Shown here piece after piece: positions 43,887 to 52,076 of a stretch of 64,000 nt of DNA. The translations under genes and the position numbers were made by a program. Numbering within the stretch: the first letter of the stretch is position 1; each line of letters opens with the position of its first letter. The DNA comes from CAIYQJ01 sp963717255. Lineage in GTDB: Bacteria > Chloroflexota > Limnocylindria > Limnocylindrales > CSP1-4. The notes beneath the pieces were generated by a model, which saw only the letters and a list, made by a program, of their open reading frames with translations, had not been told where the DNA came from and made no database searches. The stretch is taken from NCBI GenBank assembly GCA_963717255.1, contig CAVQVT010000013.1, positions 1 to 64,000 on the forward strand. The letters run 5' to 3'.

Positions 43887-44712
43887 ATGACCCGCGCCGA
43901 CTTGCGCGACCTCCGCGCACGCGTCAACGCCCACCTCCGCGCGATCGTGCGAGAGCGCGACCAGTTCGGCTATGTCCTCGTCCTCATCGCGCTGACGCTC
44001 GTCCTCCGGGCCTGGGCCGGCGACACGAAGATCGGGCTCTTCCTCAGCGTCGCCCTCGGCGGAGCTGACGCTGGCGTTCATCCTCCACACGTGCGGCGTC
44101 CACCGGCGGCTCCTGATCTCGGTCGAGATCCTCATCGTCTTCGCGGTCACGCTCAGCGGGCTTGGGATCGTCCTCGGGACCCAGAACGACGGGCACCAGA
44201 TGGCCGGCCTGTTCGGTCTGTCCATCGCCTTCCTCGCTCCGTTCGCGATCGTCCGCCGGGTCGCGAAGGCTCCGGTCATCACCTTCCGCGTCGTGCTCGG
44301 GGCGCTGTCGATCTACCTCCTGTTCGGGCTCGCGTACTCGTACCTCTACGGGTTCGTGCAGTGGTTCCAGGGGGAGCCGTTCTTCAACCAGACGGCCGAC
44401 CCGTCCTCGGCGATCTACATCTACTTCAGCTACATCACGATGGCCACGGTCGGGTACGGCGACTTCACGCCGGCGACCGACCTCGGGCGCATGCTCGCCG
44501 TCTCCCAGGCGCTGCTCGGCCAGCTCTACCTCGTCTCGGTCGTCGCGGTCATCGTCGGGAACATCGGCCGGACGCGGCGATCGGCCACGCGGGAGGGCGC
44601 CGTCGCCATCGACGACGACGTCACGAGCCTCGACGCACGCCCGGAGGACGGGACGGACCCCGGGGACCTCGGCCAGGACCCCGGGGCCGAACGGGCAGGA
44701 CCCAGGGGCTGA
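43887..44712 (+). pseudogene. two-helix potassium channel protein, split by a frameshift
   Basis: The N-terminal part (from ATG 43887) encodes a charged segment and a first helix (FGYVLVLIALTLVLRAWAG), reaching LFLSVALGG. The natural continuation, ELTLAFILHTCGVHRRLLIS and the pore region with selectivity filter TVGYGD (in SYITMATVGYGDFTPATDLG), lies in a different frame that ends at 44712. One extra base, or two missing, near 44058-44064 accounts for the break. The pore domain is intact. It may be a real decay event or a sequence error. Confidence 0.8.
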
Positions 44713-44804
44713 CGGAGGAGCCTGAGCCCGACGGACGGGCGAGCGCCGCCTGCGGCACCGCCGACGGCACGACCGCCGGCCCGCCGGGCGATCGGAGGGG
44801 ATCC

Positions 44805-46115
44805 ATGGACGACGCCACGCAACGGATCGATGCGCCGATGCCGGACGGGATCGCCCTCCGGCGAGCGACGAAGGAGACGGTTCGCACGGCGCTCTCGCCT
44901 CTCACCAGTGCGTTCGCCGAGTCGTGGTCCGACCAGGAGTGGGCCGACCGCGGGGACGCGTATGACCCGCTCCGTATCGTCACCGCGTACGACGGCGACG
45001 AGCCGGTCGGGTGCGCCGGTGCGGAAGGGTTCCGCCTGACGGTCCCCGGCGGCGATGTCGGCGCGGGGGGCCTGACCCTCGTCGGTGTGAAGCCCACGCA
45101 CCGGCGCCGCGGCATCCTCCGGGCGCTCATGCGCCAGCAGCTCGACGAGTACCGTGCGCGCGGCGAGGCGGTCTCGATCCTCTGGGCGTCGGAGGGCGCG
45201 ATCTACCAGCGGTTCGGCTACGGGCTCGCCACCGTCGCGTCGGCCTTCGAGATCGAGCGCGCGCGGGTCGTCCTCCTCCGTCCGCGCGAGCCTGGAGGCC
45301 GCATGCGGATCGTGGACGTGGACGAGGCGTCCCGCATCTTCCCGTCCGTGTACGAGGCGGTCCGCGCCGTCGTGCCCGGGTCCCTCACCCGAGACCAGAC
45401 GATGTGGCGACTCGGGCTCCTCTTCGACGCTTCGTACCTCGCCGGCGAGCACGGGGCCAAGTTCCTCGCCGTCCACGACACGGACGGCACGCCCGACGGC
45501 TACGCGATCTACCGCGTGAAGGCGGGCTGGGATCAGCGTGGCCCCAAGAGCGAGGTGGTCGTGCGCGAGGTCCTGGGCGCGACGCCTGCCGTCGAGCTGG
45601 ACGTCTGGCGGTGGGTCCTCGACCTCGACCTGGTCGCGAAGGTCTCCGGCGACAAGCTGCCCACGCCCCCGCCTCTCCTCCTTGCGCTCGCCGAGCCGCG
45701 TCGGCTGGGCGTGACGCTCTCCGACGGCCTGTGGCTCCGCATCCTCGACCTGCCCGCGGCCCTGGAGGCGCGGCGGTACGCCGCTCCCGGCGCCGTCACG
45801 CTCCGCGTCGTCGACGACTTCTGCCCGTGGAACGCCGGGGCCTGGCGCATCGAGGTGGGGGAGCCGGCCCCCGGTGCGGGGCCAGCCGGCGCCTGCCGGC
45901 CGGCCCGCGTGGCGGCCGTCGGGTCCGGGACCGTCGACCGGGGTCCCGACATCGAACTCGACGTGGCGGACCTCGGCGCGGCCTACCTCGGCGGCGTCCG
46001 GTTCGCGGACCTGCTCGCGGCAGACAGGATCCGGGAGCTCCGGCCGGGAGCGGTCGCGCTCGCCGACGCGATGTTCCTCCCCGACCGGACGCCGGCCTGC
46101 TCGACGATGTTCTGA
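44805..46115 (+). CDS. Eis-like GNAT N-acetyltransferase
   Basis: The 436-aa protein has an N-terminal GNAT domain (LVGVKPTHRRRGILRALMRQQL is the acetyl-CoA loop; AIYQRFGYGLAT supplies the Tyr), a second GNAT-like domain and an SCP2-like C-terminal domain, the Eis architecture. It ends in Phe (STMF), like Eis, whose C-terminal carboxylate takes part in catalysis. Eis enzymes acetylate amines including aminoglycosides; the substrate here is unknown. ATG 44805 has GGAGGGG upstream; the frame is open further back but that overlaps the channel gene. Confidence 0.88.
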   Translation: MDDATQRIDAPMPDGIALRRATKETVRTALSPLTSAFAESWSDQEWADRGDAYDPLRIVTAYDGDEPVGCAGAEGFRLTVPGGDVGAGGLTLVGVKPTHRRRGILRALMRQQLDEYRARGEAVSILWASEGAIYQRFGYGLATVASAFEIERARVVLLRPREPGGRMRIVDVDEASRIFPSVYEAVRAVVPGSLTRDQTMWRLGLLFDASYLAGEHGAKFLAVHDTDGTPDGYAIYRVKAGWDQRGPKSEVVVREVLGATPAVELDVWRWVLDLDLVAKVSGDKLPTPPPLLLALAEPRRLGVTLSDGLWLRILDLPAALEARRYAAPGAVTLRVVDDFCPWNAGAWRIEVGEPAPGAGPAGACRPARVAAVGSGTVDRGPDIELDVADLGAAYLGGVRFADLLAADRIRELRPGAVALADAMFLPDRTPACSTMF

Positions 46116-46128
46116 GGCGTCGCGGCGG

Positions 46129-46815
46129 CTAGCGGTCGTCGAGGTCGAGCGCGAGCTGGGGCTCGTCGGCCTCCGGTCCAGGCCGCAAGGCGGACGTCGT
46201 GCGATGGCGCGGCCGCCGATGCGCGGCGACCCCGTCGGCGAGGAGATGCTCGCCGACGGTCGCGGCGAGCATCTCGGCGACGGGCCACCAGTCGTACGTG
46301 TCCGTCACCTCGGAGGCGAGGACCGTCACGAGCCGGTCCGGGCGGATGAAGTCCGGCAGATGGGCGTCGAGAAGCGCCTCGATCTCCGCCCGGAACGCGT
46401 CGCTCGTGCTCCTGATCCCGTCGGCGCGGAGCGCGATGTCCGGGAGGAGCCGCACGACCAGGTCGTACGTCGCGGACCAGCTCCGGACGAGCGGCTCCGC
46501 GGAGAACCGGTCCTCGCCGCCGCAGGCGCGCAGGTAGTAGGCGAAGTTGTCCATGACGCCGCGGTCGGTCACCAGGACGTCGGCCTTGCGCGCGAGCTCC
46601 AGCTCCTGGCGGATCTGGCTGACGAGCACCCAGAGCTGCGCCTCGCCGGTCGCGCCCTCGTTGAGGCCCAGCGGGTTGTCGCGGATGACCTCGCGCCCGT
46701 ACTCGGCGGATCGGCCGGCACGCTGGATCGTGTGGGCGAACGCGTGCGCCGCGGTCGTCTTGCGGATCCCGTGCGACCCGACGAACGCGATCTTCGCGCT
46801 CCGATGCCACGTCAT
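46129..46815 (-). CDS. AAA_28-type P-loop ATPase/kinase-like protein
   Basis: The 228-aa NTPase begins KIAFVGSHGIRKTTAAHAFA, a P-loop in which the Gly before Lys is Arg. A conserved acidic motif VLVTDRGVMDNFAYYL follows. The architecture resembles AAA_28 and NadR kinase-like proteins that act on nucleosides or nucleotides, but the substrate is unknown. The C-terminal 30 residues are low-complexity. It diverges from the beta-propeller gene across 183 nt. Confidence 0.7.
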   Translation of the reverse strand: MTWHRSAKIAFVGSHGIRKTTAAHAFAHTIQRAGRSAEYGREVIRDNPLGLNEGATGEAQLWVLVSQIRQELELARKADVLVTDRGVMDNFAYYLRACGGEDRFSAEPLVRSWSATYDLVVRLLPDIALRADGIRSTSDAFRAEIEALLDAHLPDFIRPDRLVTVLASEVTDTYDWWPVAEMLAATVGEHLLADGVAAHRRPRHRTTSALRPGPEADEPQLALDLDDR

Positions 46816-46998
46816 GCGAGGAGGCTAGCCGGTCGAGGGACGCGGCGTCGGGCGCGGCGGCCGGGCGCGGCGCGGCGCGGGCATCCGACACGACCAAAGC
46901 CTCTTGCGCGCGCTGCGCGAGCGCGGCCCCATGTACGGGGACGTGTGAGCGCGCGAGAGCCTCCCGCGCCGGACGCTTCCCCGCGAAGAGCGGCAGAC

Positions 46999-49251
46999 AT
47001 GATCCCGAGCCTCGAGCCGGCGGAGCCGCGTCGCCCCCGTGGATCCGGGAGGACCACGGTCCTCGTCGCTGCGCTCGCCGTCGCACTCCTCGCGGCGTCG
47101 GGGCTGCTGCTGGCGTCCCTCCGGTCGGGCGGCACCCCGTCCGGGGCGGGAGCGCCGGCTTCTCCGTCCGCGCCCGAGCCGGCCACGCCGTCACTCGCGG
47201 CCGTCGGGACGTCCCCCGCGCGCACGGTCGCGTCGACCGCGGCGTCGGCGACCGCGGCGTCGGCGACCGCGGCGCCGTCGACCGCGGTGCCCTCGGAGCC
47301 GCCCCTCGCGATCGCGCGTCATCCCCGCGCTCTCGTCCCCACCGACCGGGTCGTGGCCGCGGGCGAGTCGTACCCGAACGTCTTCGCGGACCGGGACGGG
47401 ATCGTCTGGGGGTATGAGTCCGGTCACCTTGTCCGGTACGACCCGGCTTCGGGAGCCACGCGTGCGTGGACCGTCGCGGACGACGCGGCCTTCGAGGCGC
47501 GCGACGTCGTGGCGGCCCGGGGCGGCGGGGTCTGGCTTCTGGGCGCGACCGAGGCCGCCTGGTTCGACGGCGAGCGCATGCGCGACGTGGTGCCCCTCCC
47601 GGCCGGTGCGTCGGGCTGGGACGTCTGGGCCGGGATCGCCGAGTCGTCCGTCTGGCCCCTGCTGGCCACGGCGGGCGGGCACGTGTGGTCCTGGACCGGC
47701 ACGGCCTGGAACGCGTTGCCGGACCCGCCGACGACCGAGGCCGGGGTGATCGGCGTGGACGCGGAGGGCGGCGTCTGGGTCTCGCTCTTCGAGTACCCGG
47801 GCCCGGCCTGCCGCGGGGTCGCCCGGCTGGTCTGGGGCGGATGGAGCGCGACCGACGCGGGCTCCCCGCTCGCGAGCTCGTGCGTCACCGCCTTCCGTCC
47901 GGCCGCGGACGGCACGATGTGGGCCGTCGATGAGAGCCGCGCGTCACGTCTCGGCGAGGTCTCGTGGCAGCCGATCGAAACCCTCGAGCCGCCGATCCGG
48001 CCGGTCACGGCGATGAGCCTCGGCCCCGACGGGACCGCCTGGTTCGTGACGAACCTGGACCCGGCCTCGGAAGGCCCGGGGCCGGTGCGGGTCGCGGCCT
48101 TCCGGCTCCCGTCCGAGGGGAGCGACGGGACGCAGGCCGGGCCGCCACCCGAAGCCGAGGACGGCTGGAACACGTACGGGACGACCGCGGGGCTGCCGTC
48201 CGGCGTCGAGAACGGGTGGGTCACCTGGCCGAGCATCGCCGCCACCGGGGACGGCGTCTTCGCGGGGACCGGAGCCGGGGTCTTCCGCCTCGTCGACGGG
48301 GCCTGGGCGCGCGTCGTCCCTGCGGCGGACGCTTCCGGCGGCCCGAACGCCCGCGACCTGACGTCCCTGGCGGCCGTCTCGCGCGACGAGGCCTACGCAC
48401 AGGACGCCCGTGACGTCTGGTGGTGGCACGACCGCAGGTGGGCACGGATCGGCGAAGCGGCCGGCGTGAGCATCCCGGACCAGGGGCGGCTGCGCATCGC
48501 GCCCGACGGTGCCCTCTGGGTCGCGGGCCTCTCGGGCGTCCGGCGGTTCGCGGGCGGACGCTGGGAGACCCTGGCCACCGTCCCGGCCGACTCGATCGCG
48601 TTCGACGCGAACGGGGCGGCGTACGTCGCCGTCCGCTCGCCGCCCGCGGTGCGCCCGGCGGTGCGCGTCTATCGCCGGTCCGGCGACGGGTGGACGATGA
48701 CGACGTTCCCGTCGCCGCTCGAGACCGTCGCGTCCGTCCTCGTGGACCGGAGCGGAGGTTTCTGGGTCACGGGCGACAACGGGTGGGCCGGGGACCGGCG
48801 GGGATGCGTGGCGCGCCACTCCCTCGTGCCGTCGCCGCTCTCCCAACCGTGGTGGACCACGCAGGCGCCGGTGCTCACGCCCGACGGTGACGTCGCCCCC
48901 TGCGCGGCCAACGCGCTCACGCTCGCGCAGGACGGCGACGTGCTGCTCACGTACGACCCGGTCGCCGAGTCATGGGGAGCGGATCGGCGCGTCGCCCGGT
49001 GGGATGCAGCCACGCAGACATGGACGGTGTGGGGCACGGCGGAGGGCCTGCCGCTGGTGTCGGACGGGACCTCGCCGATCGCCGTCGCGACAGACGGGAC
49101 GGTCTGGGTCGGGACCAACGGCGGGCTCGCACGCCTCGATGGCACCGGATGGACGATCGTCCGGGGCGGCGCCTGGGGGTCCGTCTCGGCGGCGCCGGAC
49201 GGGAGCGTCTGGGCGGTCGGGCCCGCGGGTCTCGAGCGGATCGCCCCCTGA
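46999..49251 (+). CDS. membrane-anchored beta-propeller protein
   Basis: The 750-aa protein has a short cytoplasmic tail, one membrane helix (TTVLVAALAVALLAASGLLLA), an Ala/Ser/Thr-rich stalk encoded by short repeats, and an extracytoplasmic domain built of many repeated blades. Examples are DRDGIVWGYESGHLVRYDPA, DAEGGVWVSLF, GPDGTAWFVTN and ATDGTVWVGTNGGLARLDG. These resemble the two-component-regulator propeller repeat but no kinase or other output domain follows. A sensor or ligand-binding role is possible; the function is unknown. Confidence 0.8.
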   Translation: MIPSLEPAEPRRPRGSGRTTVLVAALAVALLAASGLLLASLRSGGTPSGAGAPASPSAPEPATPSLAAVGTSPARTVASTAASATAASATAAPSTAVPSEPPLAIARHPRALVPTDRVVAAGESYPNVFADRDGIVWGYESGHLVRYDPASGATRAWTVADDAAFEARDVVAARGGGVWLLGATEAAWFDGERMRDVVPLPAGASGWDVWAGIAESSVWPLLATAGGHVWSWTGTAWNALPDPPTTEAGVIGVDAEGGVWVSLFEYPGPACRGVARLVWGGWSATDAGSPLASSCVTAFRPAADGTMWAVDESRASRLGEVSWQPIETLEPPIRPVTAMSLGPDGTAWFVTNLDPASEGPGPVRVAAFRLPSEGSDGTQAGPPPEAEDGWNTYGTTAGLPSGVENGWVTWPSIAATGDGVFAGTGAGVFRLVDGAWARVVPAADASGGPNARDLTSLAAVSRDEAYAQDARDVWWWHDRRWARIGEAAGVSIPDQGRLRIAPDGALWVAGLSGVRRFAGGRWETLATVPADSIAFDANGAAYVAVRSPPAVRPAVRVYRRSGDGWTMTTFPSPLETVASVLVDRSGGFWVTGDNGWAGDRRGCVARHSLVPSPLSQPWWTTQAPVLTPDGDVAPCAANALTLAQDGDVLLTYDPVAESWGADRRVARWDAATQTWTVWGTAEGLPLVSDGTSPIAVATDGTVWVGTNGGLARLDGTGWTIVRGGAWGSVSAAPDGSVWAVGPAGLERIAP

Positions 49252-49270
49252 GGCCGACGCCCCGGTCCGC

Positions 49271-50221
49271 CTACTCGATCGCGCGGAAGCGGTCGGTCGC
49301 GTCCACCAGGAGGCTGCGGGTCCCCGGCTCCATCGCCGCGTGGCCGGCGTCGGGGACGATGCGGAAGTCGGCCTCCGGCCACCGGCGGTGGAGGTCCCAC
49401 GCGGTCGTCACCGGGCAGCACATGTCGTATCGTCCCTGGACGATCACCGCCGGGATGTGCCGGATCCGGTCCACGCCGTCGAGCAGCTGCTCGGGGTGGG
49501 TGAAGAACCCGCCGTTCACGAAGTAATGGTTCTCGATCCGCGCGAACGCCTCCGCGAAGTCGTCCTCGCCGAACGACGCGACGTGCTCCTCGCTCGGGAG
49601 GAGCCAGCTCGTCGAGCCCTCCCAGACGCTCCACGCGCGAGCCGCCACGACGCGTGTCTCGGGATCGTCGCCGGTCAGTCGCCGGCGGTAGGCCGCCATG
49701 AGGTCGTCCCGCTCCTCCTCCGGGATCGGCGCGACGAACGATTCCCAGGCGTCCGGGAAGACGAAGCTCGCGCCCTCCTGGTAGTACCAGCGCAGCTCCT
49801 TCGAGCGGAGCAGGAAGATGCCCCGGACGACGATGGCCCGGACGCGGTCGGGGTGCGTCTGCGCGTACGCGAGCGCGAGCGTGCTCCCCCACGACCCGCC
49901 GAAGACGACCCAGCGGTCGATGCCCAGGTGCTCCCTGATCCGCTCCATGTCCGCGACGAGGTCCCAGGTGGTGTTCTCCTCGAGGCTCGCGTGCGGCGTG
50001 CTCTTCCCGCACCCTCGCTGGTCGAAGAGGACGATCCGGTATGCCGACGGGTCGAAGAACCGGCGCTGGTCCGGCGAGGTCCCGCCCCCGGGGCCGCCGT
50101 GGACGAAGACGACCGGCGTGCCGTCCGCCGCGCCCGACTCCTCCCAGTAGACCTCGTGGACGGGCGAGACACGAAGCATCCCCGTGCGATGGGGCTCGAT
50201 CGGCGGGTAGATGTCGGTCAC
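49271..50221 (-). CDS. pip: prolyl aminopeptidase
   Basis: The 316-aa alpha/beta hydrolase removes N-terminal proline. VHGGPGGGTSPDQRRFFDP (oxyanion region), FDQRGCGKSTPHA, the nucleophile elbow GGSWGSTLALAYAQ, GRYDMCCP (Asp) and DAGHAAMEP (His) are classic family motifs. GTG 50221 is used because GAGGAG lies 5 nt upstream; the frame extends only 7 codons further. It is convergent with the propeller gene. Confidence 0.93.
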   Translation of the reverse strand: MTDIYPPIEPHRTGMLRVSPVHEVYWEESGAADGTPVVFVHGGPGGGTSPDQRRFFDPSAYRIVLFDQRGCGKSTPHASLEENTTWDLVADMERIREHLGIDRWVVFGGSWGSTLALAYAQTHPDRVRAIVVRGIFLLRSKELRWYYQEGASFVFPDAWESFVAPIPEEERDDLMAAYRRRLTGDDPETRVVAARAWSVWEGSTSWLLPSEEHVASFGEDDFAEAFARIENHYFVNGGFFTHPEQLLDGVDRIRHIPAVIVQGRYDMCCPVTTAWDLHRRWPEADFRIVPDAGHAAMEPGTRSLLVDATDRFRAIE

Positions 50222-50332
50222 GGGTCTCCTCGGCGGTCGCATGCTGGCGGGGCGCCGGGCCGCGGGCCGGACGGTGCGGTGTGGCGCCGGGTCGAGGATG
50301 ACAGACAGGGGCGCCTCCGGGTGGCCGGGATG

Positions 50333-50370
50333 GTCGCTGAGGACCGTCCGCCCGGACGGTCCTCAGCGAC
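50333..50370 (-). terminator. terminator hairpin overlapping the glycosyltransferase stop codon
   Basis: Perfect 18-bp arms, GTCGCTGAGGACCGTCCG and complement, are separated by 2 nt. The glycosyltransferase stop codon (50363-50365) lies within one arm, so the hairpin includes the last two sense codons. Confidence 0.65.
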
Positions 50371-51214
50371 GCGCCGAGCGGACCTCGCGCCGCGCTTTCC
50401 GGCAGATGCCGACGAACTCGCGGAAATGGGCGATCGGGCGGATGTGGCTCGGCTCTCCGGCGTAGATCGTGCGGATCGGGACCCACGCGATCGGCCAGCC
50501 CTCGCGGACGCACGTCGTGATCATCTCGACCTCGAACGCGAAGCCCTGCTCCTCGCTCCCCTCGAGCGCACGCATGAGCCGTGCGCTCACGAGGCGATAG
50601 CCCGACTGGTTGTCCGGGATCCGCCGCCCGACCGACCAGGAGAACGCCCGGCCGCCGATCTCGTTCGACAGCCGGCGGACCGGGGGCATCCGGCGGAAGT
50701 CCCGCCGGCCCACCACCAGGTCCGGCCCGGCACCGGCGATGGCCGGCCGCGCCGCGCCGGGACCCGGCGCGGCGGCGCCGGCGACGGGAGGGTCCGCGCC
50801 CGGCGCGACGGCGCTGTCCCGAGCACCACCCGGGCCCGTCCCCGCGAACGCCGCCGCGAACAGGGGGATCTCGGCCGGGTCGTGCTGGCCGTCGGCGTCC
50901 AGCGTGACGACCGCGTCGCATCCGTCCGCGAGCGCGGCCGCGAACCCGGCGCGGAGCGCGGCGCCCTTCCCGCGGTTCGGCCGCTGGACGATGACGCGGG
51001 CGCCGGCCGCGGCCGCGACGCCGGCCGTGTCGTCCGCCGAGCCGTCGTCCACGACGACGACCGGGAGGTGGCGGGCCGCCTCCCGGATCACGGGGCCGAT
51101 CCGCGGCGCCTCGTCGTGCGCGGGGATGAGCGCCACGATGCGGGCAGCGGCAGCGGCCGGCGCGACGCTGCCCACCGCGCCGGCCGCCGGGGTCGCTGTG
51201 TGGCTCGCGTCCAT
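50363..51214 (-). CDS. family 2 glycosyltransferase
   Basis: The 283-aa GT-A fold enzyme, of the dolichyl/polyprenyl-phosphate sugar transferase type, has ALIPAHDEAPRIGPVI, VVVDDGSADDT, RGKGAALRAGF and the metal-binding VTLDADGQHDP. PDNQSGYRLVSARLMRAL and EVEMITTCVREGWPIAWVPI follow. An Ala/Gly/Pro-rich insert of about 40 residues interrupts the domain after the DxD region, encoded by very GC-rich DNA. The acceptor is unknown. It lacks C-terminal membrane helices. Confidence 0.88.
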   Translation of the reverse strand: MDASHTATPAAGAVGSVAPAAAAARIVALIPAHDEAPRIGPVIREAARHLPVVVVDDGSADDTAGVAAAAGARVIVQRPNRGKGAALRAGFAAALADGCDAVVTLDADGQHDPAEIPLFAAAFAGTGPGGARDSAVAPGADPPVAGAAAPGPGAARPAIAGAGPDLVVGRRDFRRMPPVRRLSNEIGGRAFSWSVGRRIPDNQSGYRLVSARLMRALEGSEEQGFAFEVEMITTCVREGWPIAWVPIRTIYAGEPSHIRPIAHFREFVGICRKARREVRSARR

Positions 51215-51227
51215 CCCTGGACGATAC

Positions 51228-51263
51228 GACGCGGCCGGGGGCCCGTGCACCCCCGGCCGCGTC
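51228..51263. terminator. hairpin in front of the glycosyltransferase
   Basis: Perfect 14-bp arms (GACGCGGCCGGGGG and complement) with an 8-nt loop lie 14 nt upstream of the glycosyltransferase start and about 100 nt after the lipoprotein stop. It may back up termination of the lipoprotein transcript or lie in the glycosyltransferase leader. Confidence 0.45.
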
Positions 51264-51310
51264 ACCCGGCCGCCTGTCCTCGGCCGCGAGGACCCGGCCC
51301 GGCTCGAGCC

Positions 51311-51353
51311 ACGCCCCGCGTCGCCGCCCCTTCCGGCCGGCGACGCGGGGCGT
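51311..51353 (-). terminator. terminator-like hairpin after the lipoprotein gene
   Basis: Perfect 16-bp arms (ACGCCCCGCGTCGCCG and complement) with an 11-nt loop lie 6 nt after the minus-strand stop. No T tract is seen. Confidence 0.65.
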
Positions 51354-51359
51354 TCGGCG

Positions 51360-51971
51360 TCAGGGGGCCGCGACGTACCAGACGCCGCCCACGCCCTGGC
51401 CGACCACGTCGCCGGCCTTCGTGTCCGCGACGTAGGAGTAGAGCGGCCTGTCGTTGTACGTGACCTGGGCCGTGCCGTCGGACCGGGAGATCGTCGCGAA
51501 CGTCCCGGTGACGCCCGCGCCGGCCTTGACGGTCTCGCCGGTGCCGAGCGTGAACGGCGGCCAGTTCGCGGCGCACTGCCCATCGCAGACGCTGGCGCCC
51601 GGGCTGTCCTTGGTGAAGATGTAGAGCGTCATCCCCTTCTCGCCGGTGAGGTACGGCCCTGCAGCGGCGTCGGTCGCGGCGTTGACGACGTACGCTTCGC
51701 CTCCGCCCGCCTCCGCGCTCGCCGCCGACGCATCGGTCGCAGGTGCCCGGCCGTAGTCGCCGCCCGCCAAGTCCGTCGTCCCGGCCGGTGCGCTCGCGGC
51801 CGGTGCGGTCGGTTCCGCCGTCGCACCCGCGACCGAGCCGCTGCCCGCCGACCCGGAGCCCGTGCACGCGACGAGCATCAGCACGGTCCCGGCGGCGAGC
51901 ACCGCGAGCCCTCCAGCGTCGCGGACCCGGCGCCGCGCACCCGTCCGGTCGGTCGGTTCCATCGTCTGCAT
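51360..51971 (-). CDS. lipoprotein with YxFxxD repeat motif (Lipoprotein_15/COG4315)
   Basis: The 203-aa exported lipoprotein has signal LAVLAAGTVLMLVAC with Cys about residue 36 as the anchor, and an Ala/Ser/Thr linker. A domain follows with the paired motif MTLYIFTKDSPGASVCDGQC and, later, RPLYSYVADTKAGDVVGQG. The family is widespread in Actinobacteria and Chloroflexi-like bacteria; the function is unknown, with redox or heme-related roles suggested only by context elsewhere. It diverges from the MFS gene. Confidence 0.85.
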   Translation of the reverse strand: MQTMEPTDRTGARRRVRDAGGLAVLAAGTVLMLVACTGSGSAGSGSVAGATAEPTAPAASAPAGTTDLAGGDYGRAPATDASAASAEAGGGEAYVVNAATDAAAGPYLTGEKGMTLYIFTKDSPGASVCDGQCAANWPPFTLGTGETVKAGAGVTGTFATISRSDGTAQVTYNDRPLYSYVADTKAGDVVGQGVGGVWYVAAP

Positions 51972-52076
51972 CGCGTTCCCCTCCGTGGCCGGCCATCCGT
52001 CCGGCCGCTCGAGGGCGATACGCCGCGCGGCGCCAGCCGGTTCTCGGCCCCGCCGCCGCCCCTATCCTTGGCGGCG

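Noticed and set aside
44200..44712. Short stand-alone ion channel gene
   Set aside because: The frame extends upstream with matching channel sequence that joins the N-terminal helix frame; it is better explained as a frameshifted single gene.
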